64,000 nucleotides of DNA, from positions 3,798,887 through 3,862,886 of the forward strand of contig OZ024788.1 in assembly GCA_964017065.1 (NCBI GenBank), given 5' to 3'. The position numbers were made by a program, and so were the translations under genes. Source of the DNA: Haliclona indistincta (lineage: Eukaryota > Porifera > Demospongiae > Haplosclerida > Chalinidae). Below, one piece after another: positions 1 through 11,441 of the stretch (positions are counted from its first letter, which is position 1; every line of letters starts with the position of its first letter). Under the pieces are notes generated by a model, which had not been told where the DNA came from, did no database searches, and saw only the letters and a program-made list of their open reading frames with translations.

Positions 1-14
1 AAATTTACTTCCGG

Positions 15-105
15 TGCAAGGCCTCTATTAGAATTATTACATACACGGGCGTGCGCGAGTAGGCGTAACCTAGTAACGGAGTTCAAACAGAATTATGGAA
101 TGGAG
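15..105. repeat. Dispersed repeat, copy 1
   Basis: A ~90-bp segment containing gcgtgcgcgagtaggcgtaa recurs at about 46554-46640. Only this part of the first 270 bases is shared; I see no gene in 1-271. Confidence 0.7.
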
Positions 106-271
106 TCTGTTATGGACCAAAAATCGCTGTTTTCCTGGAAATACTCGCTTCTGCTAGTGTTTTAGGCTTAAATAGATATCAGGTGCACTGCTCACAACGA
201 CTAGTGTAGTTTCTGTGTAGGTTTTGTCTTGAATAGCTCACTCGCCACGGCCCTAGGCTGGCTGGAGAAGA

Positions 272-667
272 AGAAGAAAGAAGTGAACAAACGGGTGACC
301 ACGTGAACTCTGGTTTACCACCTTAGACCTGGTTTCTTTTGCTTCTGAAGGTCTCTTTATAATCGCACAAATCGTAAAAAGAGCTTCAGAACGTTCGATT
401 AGCTTGAAACGCCCGTACGGCAAAGATATGGCAGTGCCGTACTTAGTGCCTCCAGGCGAGACGCCATCTTTTCATGCCCATAGCAATTGGCCTTATAGTC
501 TTTATCATTGTAAGCGCTTACCTCTTAGGATAGCCCCTAGGTAGTTAAAATACTCCTGATGTTGTCAAAAGCCAAGATATACGTGAATTATTGCGTTTAG
601 CCTAAGTGTAGCCGCCATCTTGTTTTCAGCCCAACCCTAAATATGCCACGTCTACCGCGTGGCATAA
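272..667. repeat. Dispersed ~0.4-kb repeat, copy 1
   Basis: Nearly identical over its length to 32374-32777, with a few substitutions and one short indel. Both copies end at a small palindrome (taccgcgtggcat). No coding frame is evident. The second copy abuts an MFS last-exon fragment. Confidence 0.85.
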
Positions 668-724
668 TAAATTATAATAATAATCTAAATAGGAATACAA
701 GTATAGGTTAGAGACCGAGGCCAA

Positions 725-819
725 GGGATCTACGCGGTATAGAAACCCGAGGAAGCCATATAGAACCAGAGCGCGTAGCGCGAGGGTTCTATGGCGACGC
801 GAGGGTCCGCGTAGATCCC
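725..819. repeat. Imperfect hairpin
   Basis: Arms gggatctacgcgg (725-737) and ccgcgtagatccc (807-819) are exact reverse complements. A second inner pair (atagaacc / ggttctat) continues the stem. No gene is seen in 668-1029. Confidence 0.7.
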
Positions 820-1029
820 GTGTCTTGTTACACCTTGCTGGTACTCTGTCTCGTCTCCTACCGTCCTTCCGCCATCGCTTTAGCGTCTGCTAGTGGCTTT
901 CTGACGCAACAAAAAGTTAGTTTCTGGAACTCACTCACGCTCACACGTGTACAAGCCTCACATCACGTGTTCTTGCAATAACAATTTGTATGGCTTGTTA
1001 TGAATGCACTCTCACTAAGCAAACTATGG

Positions 1030-1113
1030 TCTATCTGTTCGCGGAAGGACTCTATCTGTTCGCGGATGGACTCTATCCGTTCGCGGATGGACTCTATCCG
1101 TTCGCGGATGGTC
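1030..1113. repeat. 21-bp tandem repeat, four units
   Basis: Four consecutive units of the type ctctatccgttcgcggatgga, differing at one or two positions. Non-coding. Confidence 0.85.
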
Positions 1114-1326
1114 TCTACAGCAAATAGATCCTCGGATCTAGTAAATCTGATTGGTCAATAACATTGAGCTATACTCTAACTGCTGGGTAGATCACTGGTT
1201 GCCTGAAAAGAAAGAGGAGTACAGAATATTGTCGATTGAAAATGTCTCACAAGGGAGAGAAGGCAACATCTTGTCAAGATTGCTTTGAGAGAGGTACGTG
1301 TCTCTGTGAGTACTTGCCGCCTAACT

Positions 1327-1466
1327 CATGGTCATTGTGGTCGGGGAGTACCTACTAGTTATGAAGCAATTGGGCTAGAGCTTGATCTTCCCCAGTGTGT
1401 CAGTAGTGATCTCCAAAGTGTTACTGTTTCTCACTCTGAACTGTTTGACAGGGTATTTTGATTACT
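1327..1466. repeat. Left arm of long inverted repeat
   Basis: Reverse complement of 2827-2965 with about 90 percent identity. The 1467-1998 element is inserted at the inner edge of this arm. The uninterrupted target is still readable in the right arm as the complement of gtgattact. Confidence 0.8.
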
Positions 1467-1998
1467 TAGTCTCGTCCCCAGACCACACCCCTTCCGCTAT
1501 GCTTGGGAGAGGGTCTGGTTAAATTAAGGCAAATTCCTGGTTCTGTGATGTTTCATTCTCAGAATTGTGAAATACCAATCAGATCGCAGTATTTCCCAAA
1601 ATTCACATGACCTGCATGCGACATTGATCATGGCTTACCGCTATCATGGAATCAATATCGAAGAGCGCTGAACAGCTTGGATATTCATGTTTGTTGGCTG
1701 AGTAGCAAGAAGTCGTGGTCAATTTCGTAGCAGTTTTGTTTCTCTTCCTACAGGCGCTGAGAAGTCTCTTTGTTACCTAGTCCTACCAAGTATCTTCAAC
1801 TTGCTTCATAACAGTAAATCTAGCATTATAGTTATAGTTGTGTGTCCTTTGAAGCTTGATGGAAGACCAGGTAGCTAATTGTTGTGCACATGATTTCGCG
1901 CGTGACAATTACGTCATTGAACCAGGAATTTGCCTTCATTTAACCAGACCCTCCCAAGCATAGCAGAAGGGAGAGTGCATGGTCTGGGGATGAGACTA
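1467..1998. mobile_element. MULE-like MITE, 9-bp TSD
   Basis: Terminal inverted repeats begin tagtctcgtccccagacca and continue for about 90 bp on each side. Flanks are ttgattact (left) and gtgattact (right), eight of nine identical. The ends match 46681-47263. Long inverted ends and 9-bp duplications fit non-autonomous Mutator-like elements. No transposase is seen. Confidence 0.8.
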
Positions 1999-2826
1999 GT
2001 GATTACTATGATGGACAACATCTATCGTACTACCAAAATTTAATATGGCTTCTCTTGCTTCTTTGCCACTATGAAAACATCTATTGGGAGTGGAAGGGTT
2101 GTAACTATGCTTGTCTCAGAGGGTCTACGGATTGTAAAAGAGTGGAATAGCAATTGGTCTCCATAGTTCTTTATGACAGATAATAGTAGTGTCGAGCTAG
2201 GTGCTATTGGGAGTCTATTTCCGTCCTGTTTCCGATTGCTCTGCAACTTTCAGAGAGCACAAGCATGTGAACGTTGGGTCAATAAAGGTGCTTATGAAGT
2301 TTAACATTCTGATAAGGAGTCTGTTCTGAGATACTTAAAAGACTTTGCATATACAATTACAGGTACATTGTACCACTCTGTTTTACATGTCTATACATTA
2401 TAATTATTACTATGTATCACAATAATAATATTATTGTGTTCATTCTAGTTGGATGAGAAATGGCGAGGCAATGAGAGTCAACCCTGGTATGTTGGAAACA
2501 AAAAGCTTCAAGTGTACATGAATTCTGAATGGATGTCATGTCATCAAGTAAGAATGTTATGTAAATTGCATAGGCACACCGTCATGTAGCTACTATGGTT
2601 TGTATCATTGATTAAAGAAGTATCCATTATTATGCTAGGTTTCTAATGTATAACTGCATATTTCACATGTGCAGCACTATAAAGTCTTGGTCAAAGTTAT
2701 TAATTTAAATTTTCTTTCTCCAATGCAGATATGGGCACATGCTTATCGGAAAAAGTTCCATAACAGAGTCGACACTAACACTATGACATGTAAATTTTTT
2801 CATCCATTCCTCCCACGCCTCTTCTG

Positions 2827-2965
2827 AGTAATCACATACCCTGTCACACAGTTTTCGGAATGAGAAACAGTAACACTTTGGAGATTACTGACACACTGTG
2901 GAACATCAAGCTCTAGCCCAATTGCTTCATAACTAGTAGGTACTCCCCCGACCACAATGACCATG
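2827..2965. repeat. Right arm of long inverted repeat
   Basis: Pairs with 1327-1466. It ends at the first bases of the BEL/Pao 5' LTR. The 1999-2826 stretch between the arms is AT-rich and holds no gene I can support. Confidence 0.75.
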
Positions 2966-3117
2966 TAGACAATTATTGTGATTATCATTATTCATTGATT
3001 GATTGTGTTATGAATGAATATCATTGAACTCATTGAGTGTGCGTGCGTGCGTGATTATCTAAGCAGCTTGGAGTAATAGAAAGCAGAGAGAAGCGCAGTA
3101 GTCCAGAAACTCTTACA
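2964..3117 (+). repeat. 5' LTR of BEL/Pao element
   Basis: Begins TGTAGACA and ends CTTACA (TG...CA). It matches 9416-9578 with small indels. The next bases, tggtcctacccgaaccgg, start with TGG as a tRNA primer-binding site does. The LTR is unusually short (154 bp). Confidence 0.8.
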
Positions 3118-3344
3118 TGGTCCTACCCGAACCGGATGTTAACAACACGTAAGCATTCCACGAACACTGAGACGAACTACTGGACTTCAATCTACTGACC
3201 CGATCCGCCATTTTGTTTCTAACCGTTGGAACCTCGGAAGGAGCTATACAGCTAGCCACTGAAGGATTCGAAATTGAGATCCCTTGTTAGGACACGGATA
3301 CAGATACAAATTGGTGAGGAATTACATAGTTACACACCTGTGAC

Positions 3345-3634
3345 CAGTGGCGGATCCAGAAAAAGTAGATCGGGTGGGCCAATGTGCGGCGCGAAGCGCC
3401 GGCGAAAAATTTTAGCTAATTAATATTCATGAGAGGCGTAAATAATTGACTCTGACACGCTTCAACGCGATAGTCGAGCTAGAAGGTTATACAGCGCAGC
3501 GAGCGCGCTAGTCAGTAGTGAGAACTCTGCTCAGAACGGAAAGAATTTTGCACTATAGTTAAAACTTTAAAATTTTAGGTGGGCTAGTTTGGGTGGGCCA
3601 GGCCCTACCTGGCCCACCCCTGGATCCGCCACTG
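3345..3634. mobile_element. hAT-type MITE in the BEL leader
   Basis: Ends are CAGTGGCGGATCCAG and its exact complement CTGGATCCGCCACTG. An exact 8-bp duplication CCTGTGAC lies at 3337-3344 and 3635-3642. An 8-bp duplication is the hAT hallmark. The 290-bp interior is non-coding. Confidence 0.9.
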
Positions 3635-3676
3635 CCTGTGACACACTCGAGTTGCTGACCACGTGCACATGAAAGA

Positions 3677-4336
3677 TTGTCAATGTCCTCTGAACGAGCG
3701 AAAAAATCAAGAGTTAGAGGTGGACATAAGGCAGCAGTAACTAGGCGTATCAAAGACGTGGATGATACGATAGCTGCAGCCACGCCAGGAAGCCCGTTAG
3801 ATTTAACAAAGCTAGCGACGCTAAAAATCAGCCTCCGTGAGAAACTTGATGCATTGAGCAAGCTTGACGAGGAGATATTTGAACTCATCGAAGATGAGAC
3901 AGAACTCGCGACCGACATTGAGACCGCTGATGCCTTTAAAATGTCTATTCACGCTACTATAATGAAGATAGATGAGCAGGCAAGGCACAGCGCGAGCGCT
4001 CCACCTGCGGCATCAGGTACAGCCACTGCACTAGCACCAACCTCAAACAACACACGATTGCCCAAACTACAGCCTCCTTCTTTTGATGGTGATATAACCA
4101 AATGGGCCACATTCTGGGATGCGTTTGATGCCACCATTCACAGAAACGCATCGTTATCTGATATTGACAAGTTCACATACTTGAAGTCATCGCTTCACAG
4201 AACGGCACGAGAAGCCATTGCTGGCCTAACACTTTCGTCCGCAAACTATCGCGAGGCACTCACCATCTTAGAAAAGCGGTTTGGAAATAAGCAGCTAATA
4301 ATATCTAGACACATGAACATTCTTGTCAGTCTATAG
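3677..4336 (+). pseudogene. BEL/Pao gag, N-terminal part (DUF1759-like)
   Basis: Encodes about 219 residues from an ATG. Residues 1-110 are basic then acidic and probably coiled. From about residue 125 the DUF1759 signature follows: LPKLQPPSFDGD, then WATFWDAFDA and FTYLKSSLHRTAREAIAGL, ending at ILEKRFGNKQ. DUF1759 is the gag-like domain of BEL/Pao polyproteins. The frame stops at TAG 4334; homologous sequence resumes in another frame just downstream. Confidence 0.88.
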
Positions 4337-4339
4337 AGC

Positions 4340-5436
4340 CAGTTAGTTCAGGTCATAACGTTTCAGCTTTAAGGCATCTCTATGACCAGGTAGAGTCGCA
4401 TGTGCGTAGTCTCAAGTCCCTTGGAATTACTGCCGACTCTTACGGAAGTTTGCTATTACCGTTACTAACCAAGAAACTGCCTGCTGAAATTCGGCTAATA
4501 ATTAGTCGCAAGGTACCAGAGGACGAATGGAAACTAGATGAGGTGATGACCGCGCTGGAAGATGAACTAAAGGCTCGTGAGAGATCAGCACAGCCACACC
4601 GAGAACCTCCTCCCTCTCGTGAAAACAACCGCCCTACAAATTCGTTTGTAATTGGAGGCACACCTACTAATACCTGTTGTTATTGCCGCCAGAACCATCA
4701 ACCACATCTGTGTCAATTAGTACCAGCTCTTGAGACACGAAAGCAGTCATTAAGAAGGTCAGGAATGTGCTTCAATTGCTTGACAAGATGCCATTTGGGG
4801 AGAGATTGCAGATCCAAACTACGATGTGCCACTTGTGGAGGACGTCACCATCTTAGCATATGTGACAAGACTGGTCAACACGCCATCCCAAGGAACAAGG
4901 ATACCGGCGCACACACTGACAAGAACGTGCTACCTTCACCTAACCCAGAGCTCAACCCCGGTGCACCTCCTTTCAACCCTGAACACACTACCACCACGGT
5001 TTGTTCTAGCAGTTCTCAAGTCGTATTTCTCCAGACAGCTAAGTCTATCATACAGAACCCTGAAACAACAGAAATCCTTGAGGTCCGCTTGCTTCTAGAC
5101 TCTGGTAGCCAGAAGTCATACATTAGCGAACGAGCTCGTGAGAAGTTAGGTATCGACGCTTGCGAAGAGCATACACCCACCATTGCAACCTTCGGTTCCG
5201 CAGGTAACAGAATCTCTTGTCCCATGGTTGAGGTCGGTCTGCAATTACAGGACAGCTCAGTCATGAGCCTCAAACTGTACGTTGTTCCTAAGATCTGTGA
5301 ACCACTCGCCGTACAGCCTCTCTCTATATGCAGCAAGAAACACAAACACATTATTGGCCTGCAACTGGCCGATCCCACTTGCAGTACTAGTGTATCTCTC
5401 CCAGTGGATGTTCTAATTGGAGCAGACGTATATTGA
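4340..5436 (+). pseudogene. BEL/Pao gag C-terminus, zinc knuckle and protease
   Basis: Continues the polyprotein after the frameshift. A CCHC zinc knuckle (CFNCLTRCHLGRDC) is followed by a second cysteine cluster (CATCGGRHHLSIC). A retropepsin-like protease (DUF1758) follows, with the active-site motif LLLDSGSQKSYIS and the partner motif DVLIGADVY. The reading frame ends at TGA 5434, one codon after the conserved Tyr, at a position that is usually Trp, so a one-base TGG to TGA change is likely. Upstream boundary approximate. Confidence 0.88.
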
Positions 5437-6432
5437 AAGATCGTGACAAACAAATTGCGTCGAGGACCACACGGACCAACAGCTATTTTCACCAAACTAG
5501 GCTGGGTGCTCTCAGGTCCATCAGATTCTGTCGAACCCTATCACAGGTCAACTAACCTTGTCACCCACGTACTGCACGTACAAGACAGGCAACTCCAGGC
5601 ATTTTGGGATCTTGAGACCATGGGTATCTCAATTGAAGAGAGGTCATTGTATGACAATCTCGCTGAAGTTATTAAATTTGAGAACGGTAGGTACAAAGTA
5701 CCACTCCCATGGAAAGAGACGCATGACAGTCTACCAGACAACTACCAGTTAAGTTCAACCAGACTCCAGAGCTTGTTGCGACGCCTGAAGCGTGATCCTG
5801 TCATCTTAAGTGAGTACCACCGGATCATGGAAGATCAGCTAAAACAAGAAATAATTGAGCTGGTGCCAACACATGAGTCTGCCCCGAATCACATTCATTA
5901 TCTCCCACATCACCCAGTCATACGACAAGACAAGTCGACAACAAAGGTCCGCATAGTTTTTTATGCCTCAGCCAAATCACCTGGTCATTCTTCACTGAAT
6001 GATTGTCTCTTTAAGGGTCCTAAATTTGATCAATTGATTTTCGATATCCTTTTGCGATTCAGAGTTCACAAGACAGCCCTTATAGCTGACTTAGAGAAGG
6101 CATTTTTGATGATATCAATTGACGAAAGTGATCGTGATGCCTTGAGGTTTCTATGGACTGATGATGCCACCAAGGATCAACCAATCATCAGAGCCTACAG
6201 GTTTACGCGAGTAGTATTCGGAGTTTCATCTAGTCCATTCCTCTTGAACGGAACGGTAAGGCATCATCTCGAACAAAACATGCAATGCAACGACGATCTT
6301 GTTCGCAAGCTAATTCGTTCAGCTTATGTTGATGATATTTTATCAGGAACTGAAACTGAAGACGCTTTCAAGATGTATCGAGAATCAAAGAAAATTTTTC
6401 GCGAAGGAGGATTCAACTTGCGAAAGTTTTAA
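5437..6432 (+). pseudogene. BEL/Pao reverse transcriptase
   Basis: Same frame as the preceding segment. The fingers region contains HHPVIRQDKSTTKVRIVF, motif A contains ALIADLEKAFLMISI, then VVFGVSSSPFLLN, and the catalytic box is AYVDDILSG. The polymerase aspartates are present, so the decay is by stops rather than active-site loss. A TAA at 6430 interrupts the palm/connection junction, after which the same frame stays open. Confidence 0.9.
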
Positions 6433-8133
6433 ACCAACTCAAGTGTCTTACAAGCACAGATTGACAAGTCTGAAGAACTAACCAGACTGACACATCAGGG
6501 AAGAACCTTGCCAGACAAGCCACCAACCCAGACAGCTCAACCAATGAGTCACGCAGATGCCGAAGAAGTCAAGGTTCTTGGTGTTCTGTGGAATTCGACA
6601 CAAGACGTCTTTGTTTTGAACTTTAGTCATTTCCTAGCAGGCGTCCCAGAAGCAGAGCTCACCAAGAGATGTGTAGTCAAGGTCATATCTGGATATTATG
6701 ATCCGATTGGGTTCGCTGCACCAGTTGTGATAAGATTCAAAATTTTCCTTCAGGACCTGTGCCGAGAAGGGATCAACTGGGATGACCCACTTCCACACAA
6801 TTTGCAACTGAAGTGGCACGCACTGTTATCTTGTTTGACTCGATCACTAACACTTACTGTCCCGAGATGTTATTCAGCCAGTCTCCATCCAGATACAGCT
6901 TGCTCACTCATCGGATTCTGTGACGCCTCCAAGTCAGCATATGCCGCTGTTGTCTATCTCTCTATCCAAACCAACTCATCCACTGCTGATGTCCAGTTCG
7001 TTGCTTGCAAAACAAGAGTAGCTCCTCTTAAAGAGATTTCTATTCCACGACTTGAGTTATTGTCAGCGTTGCTGTTGAGCAGATTGATCTCAAGCGTACA
7101 GAGAGCATTGAAGCCTGAGCTAAACCTCGGTACACCTTGCTGCTATGGAGATTCGGAAGTAGCTTTGTACTGGATCAAAGGTATTGGAAAAGAGTGGAAG
7201 CCTTTTGTGCACAATAGAGTGACCCAAATCAGAAGCATCATTGAGAACTGGCACCATTGCCCAGGAACTGAGAATCCTGCAGATCTACCATCACGCGGAG
7301 TCAACCCTGAACAGCTATGCAACAGCAAGTTGTGGATACATGGACCAGAATGGTTGTGTGATCTCCAAACACCTACTGACGTTGACGACCATGAGATGCC
7401 AAGGGCATGTGAAGTTGAAGAAAAGAGATGTGACGCACATACGCTTACCACAGCCATCACCACAAAGGATAATATCGGTAACTTGATACCCTGTCAAGAA
7501 TATAGTACCCTGAAGCGACTCTTGCGAGTGACCGCCTATGTCATCAGAGCTGCCAAATATTTCCGCTCCAAGAGATCTGCCACTGCAAGCAATCAAACAA
7601 CTCTGACATCGCTAGAGATTGTGAATGCGGAAAAGGTATGGATTCGTCAAGCTCAGAGTGAATCACTCGAAGAGAAGGAATTCAAACGCCTACAAAAACA
7701 ACTAGGTTTGTTCCATGATGATGAAGGACTACTGAGGTGTGGCGGTCGACTGCAGAACGCAGAAATTCCCTACGGCACAAAATATCCACTCTTGTTACCA
7801 CGCAAACACCACTTCACTTCTCTTGTCGTCCAAGAAGCTCACATTCGAGTTCTTCATGATGGTGCCAAGGAAACGCTCCCTGAAATTCGATCTAGATTCT
7901 GGATTGTGAAGGGCCGATCACTAGTCAAGAGCATAATTCACCGCTGTACAACCTGCAAGAAGCATGAGGGAGCACCATATGGCGATCCACCACCCCCTCC
8001 CTTGCCTGAATTTAGAGTGACACAAATCCAGCCTTCACTAATACAGGGGTCGATTTTGCAGGTCCTCTGTTTGTCCGTAACCGATATTCCTCCAGCAATA
8101 AGGTATGGATTGTCCTCTTCACGTGTTTGGTAA
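6433..8133 (+). pseudogene. BEL/Pao RNase H region and integrase zinc finger
   Basis: In frame with the RT. The Pao-type RNase H-like region has IGFCDASKSAYAAVVYL, ISIPRLELLSALLL, YGDSEVALYWI and ENPADLPSRG. The integrase HHCC finger follows (a His pair near QEAHIRVLHDGA and C-x2-C in RCTTCKKHEG). Near 8040 the frame shifts, so the last ~30 codons before the stop at 8131 are out of frame with the integrase core. Confidence 0.88.
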
Positions 8134-8945
8134 CTCGTGCTGTTCATCTAGATGTTGTGTCTGACATGCTTACAGGAACATTCGTGTGTTGCCTAAAGCG
8201 ATTTGTAGCCAGACGAGGTCTGCCATACAAGTTCCTTTCTGACAACGGGAAAACGTTTAAATCCACTGCCAATCTACTCAAGACAATCTTCAAGGACATG
8301 ACCGTAGAGAACTACCTAGCCCAACAAGGATGCCAGTGGATATTCATTATTGAACGCGCACCCTGGTGGGGAGGAGTATACCAACGAATGGTGAAGTCCA
8401 CCAAGCGCTGCCTTCGCAAGATGCTAGGACGTGCCTCATTTTCGTATGAAGAGCTACTGACCGCCCTTGTGGAAATAGAAGGAGTGATAAACTCAAGGCC
8501 ACTATCATACGTTTCAGCAGACGACAGAGAAGAACCTCTCACACCGTCCCACTTGATTGTTGGACGCCGACTACTCAGTTTACCTGATCATCTATTCATC
8601 GGCGATCATGATATGGAAGACGAGGACTTTGAAGTCAACTCTAATCAACTGTCCAGAGGATTGAAACATCTCAATGGTGTAATAAATCACTTTTGGAGCA
8701 GATGGAGATCCGAGTATCTCAGTGAATTGCGAAAACACCATCAATACGCAGCTGGAAGACCATCTCAGCTGGCACACATAGCAGTTGGTGAAGTCGTGAT
8801 TATCAAAGACGATAAAATCCCACGAAGTTTCTGTAAATTGGGAAGGATCCAAGAAGTTATTAAAGGGAAGGATGGAGTTGCAAGAGGCGCTCTATTAAAG
8901 GTCGCAGCAAGAGGTGATCAGTCTACTCAGCTTAGGAGACCAGTA
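8127..8945 (+). pseudogene. BEL/Pao integrase core with DUF5641-like tail
   Basis: An rve-type integrase core in a third frame. The catalytic Asp residues sit in TRAVHLDVV and FLSDNGKTF. The segment that normally carries the catalytic Glu (consensus WERMV) reads GGVYQRMVKS here, so Glu appears replaced by Gln. Downstream NSRPLSY, LTPSHLIVGRRL and WSRWRSEYL fit the BEL-specific C-terminal region. The frame runs to TAA 8946, created by the inserted hairpin. There is no native start. Confidence 0.87.
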
Positions 8946-9073
8946 TAAAACAGGGGTGTTGTGGTGACACTCCATGTTGTGTAGATACTCGTTTAAAATT
9001 CAGAATCAACGATTTTAAACGAGTACCTACACAACATGGAGTGTCACCACAACACCCCCGTTTTAACAGAGTA
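8946..9073. mobile_element. 128-bp hairpin insertion in pol
   Basis: Two ~50-bp arms (aaacaggggtgttgtggtga and its complement near 9035-9064) surround a ~10-bp centre. AGTA occurs at 8942-8945 and again at 9070-9073. Leaving out 8946-9073 makes the two pol segments continuous in frame, so this is a clean insertion with a 4-bp (or TA-centred) duplication. It is probably a minimal palindromic MITE of unassigned family. Confidence 0.82.
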
Positions 9074-9322
9074 CAACTTTTGTATCCCCTGGAAATCAAG
9101 TCCAAGGACACCTATCAGGATGCATCTGCTATTGTCAATAATAAACAAAATGAAGAAGACGAACCACCAAGTGAAGACGAACCACCAAGTGAAAATGAAC
9201 CACCAAGTGAAGATGAGTTTGAGAATCAATCGATAATGCCACCAAGACGCCGACCTATGCGTACAGCGGCAAGGAGAGCAAGTGAGACTCTGAAGGTGTT
9301 AGCTCTAGACCTACACGACTAG
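9071..9322 (+). pseudogene. BEL/Pao pol C-terminal tail
   Basis: Begins with VQLLYPLEI, the usual continuation of the integrase tail, in the frame interrupted at 8946. Contains a threefold acidic EDEPPSE repeat and a basic RRRPMRTAARRASE segment before the stop at 9320-9322. The repeat expansion is local to this copy. Confidence 0.8.
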
Positions 9323-9415
9323 TTCTTGTGACATTGACTAAGTGAACCCTGATTTGCTGAACTAATTATTATTGTGTTGTATTGTATCATTGACCTTGGG
9401 TCAACCCGGGGATGA

Positions 9416-9578
9416 TGTAGACAATTATTGTGATTATCATTATTTATTGACTGATTGATTGTGTTATGAATATCATTGAACTCATTGAGCATAGTGAACA
9501 TGTGCGTGCGTGATTATCTATAAGCAGCTTGGAGTGATAGAAAGCAGAGAGAAGCGCAGTAGCCCAGAAACTCCTACA
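9416..9578 (+). repeat. 3' LTR of BEL/Pao element
   Basis: Begins TGTAGACA and ends CTCCTACA. It matches the 5' LTR except for a small insertion (catagtgaacatg). A purine-rich stretch, cggggatga, precedes it. Confidence 0.8.
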
Positions 9579-9839
9579 GTGTTTGCCTTGGTGTATTGTG
9601 TGTGTACGTGCCTGCATAGATAATAAAGTAATTCAGACCTCCCCAATGTCAAAATGCAATGCTTGCATGTACTATGTACATCATATGCATGATACTGCAC
9701 AGAGCGTCATACAATGTGAATAGATGCCTAGTCGATGTGTAGGCATTAGAGGGTTAAGCAATTTGTTGTGTAGGTCATTATGCAAGGTTAAGGTTGTGTA
9801 TGTCAATATTTGTGTCGTCACTAGCATGACTGTCTTATC

Positions 9840-9842
<3 letters not shown>

Positions 9843-9882
<40 letters not shown>
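9843..9882. repeat. (CT)n microsatellite
   Basis: About twenty uninterrupted CT dinucleotides. No gene is supported in 9579-10487; this interval may be upstream or intron of MFS copy A, whose start codon I cannot place. Confidence 0.9.
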
Positions 9883-9885
<3 letters not shown>

Positions 9886-11122
9886 TAACCAGTTGCTATA
9901 GCATTTTTGTGTGTCGCAGGGATGCTGCTTCCTATTGGTCTTGCATTCTATGCTTGCAGTGCTGTGTTGATGTAATACCCAATAGCTAAACCACAAACCA
10001 GCAACAAAGTCACTACTTGGACAGCAGTTGACTAAAATGAATTGATGGCTACTGCACGCTAGACACTATCATGCATACATGAAGTTAATTATGTGATTGG
10101 TGGCCCGAACTGTCCATGCCTATAGCAGATGGCTTCACCTATAGCTGAGCCTTGATCTAATAGTTTCTGTTGACTTGAGTCACTTGACATGGGTTGTCAG
10201 CTAGGGCGGCATGGATAGTGGTTAGAGTACTTGTCATCATGGAATCCGTAGCCATCAAAGAGTTAAATTATCGCTCTCTCTCCCTCTCCTCTCTCCCCTC
10301 TCTCTCTCTCATTGTCTTTGTTTTAGTCCCTCTCAATGTTTCTATCTCTGTATTTTCATCTGTCTCTTACTCTATAGCTCTCGCAAAATCTGTCTGCCAT
10401 TCATCTCTTTCACTCTCTATCTTACACACAAAAGCAAAAATCTGTGTATGCGTGTGCATGAGTGCGTGCGTGTGTTTTTTCCCTCAGTTCTCCACGACCT
10501 ACTCAATCATTCCCTTCCTCCACGTCCATGGTCAGGTTCCTCCTCCCCGAGGATACAGCTACGTAGTCTAGCAGTATGAGATGAGTATATGGACGTAGAA
10601 AGCAGATTGTTGTTGACAGAGCTTCAATAGTGGTTGGTGTTTTTGTCAAAATCGATGTTGGTTTTTTAATCTGAGGTCCATAGGAATGTGATAATTACCG
10701 TTACTTTTGTGTTTAGTGTTATTATTGGTTCGTCATTATTCTTTGGACACTTCGTATCAAAGTGAGTCAGTGTTACCTCCTTCTAGCTTTACAAGCTTCA
10801 CTCATTCATGTGCTGTTATCCTCTTCTCAGTTATATTTGGGGCTCCATTGCCGACTCCAAGGGACGCAAACCTGTGCTGGTGGTCAGTGCTATACTAACT
10901 GGGTCAGCCTCTGTAGCATTTGGGTTCAGCAACTCATTTGCTTTGGCTGTCTTCCTAAGATTCTCTGTCAGAATCGTCTGACAACACTAATCAGGCATTT
11001 GGGATGACAGTACTCACATCAGCATTTGGTACTGGACTAGTGATAGGACCAGCACTGTCAGGAGCTATAGCTGACCCTGTGGGACAATACAACCTAACTA
11101 TAACAGGTGAGACATGCATGAA

Positions 11123-11127
<5 letters not shown>

Positions 11128-11176
<49 letters not shown>
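11128..11176. repeat. (TG)n just inside an MFS intron
   Basis: Lies ~20 nt after the donor of exon 10831-11106. The same position in copy B carries a much longer tract (37395-37533). Confidence 0.9.
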
Positions 11177-11178
<2 letters not shown>

Positions 11179-11441
11179 CGGATTGAGTTAGATATCATAA
11201 TCACTACAGTTCTATGATTCAACTATGCTGAAATTTTCTAATGAGGTTGCATCATTATTGTAGATCCAGTTGTTAACTCCTTCATCACTACATTTCCCTA
11301 CTCTCTGCCCTGTATTGTGAGTGGTGTGTTGTTTGCAGTATCTGCTGTCATTGTTATTGTGATCATGCCAGAGACACTAGGACACAACAAGTGAGTAGAG
11401 AACCGTGGTTAACACATTTACCACAAGCTGAAATGCTTTAA

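Larger units (their letters stand above)
2964..9578 (+). mobile_element. Decayed BEL/Pao LTR retrotransposon
   Basis: A 6.6-kb element: 5' LTR, a leader carrying a hAT MITE, a gag-pol region in the order gag (DUF1759-like), CCHC knuckle, aspartic protease (DUF1758-like), reverse transcriptase, Pao-type RNase H region, HHCC integrase, DUF5641-like tail, then the 3' LTR. This order is diagnostic of BEL/Pao. The reading frame is broken by two frameshifts (about 4330 and 8040), two internal stops (5434 and 6430) and a 128-bp insertion (8946-9073). No target-site duplication is visible at the outer edges. It cannot move autonomously. Confidence 0.92.

Noticed and set aside
2964..9578. Treating the BEL/Pao element as active
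   Set aside because: Two frameshifts, two stops, a hairpin insertion and a likely catalytic substitution are visible.
10194..10571. 125-residue frame upstream of MFS copy A
   Set aside because: Crosses a pyrimidine-rich presumed intron and enters the first MFS exon in the wrong phase.
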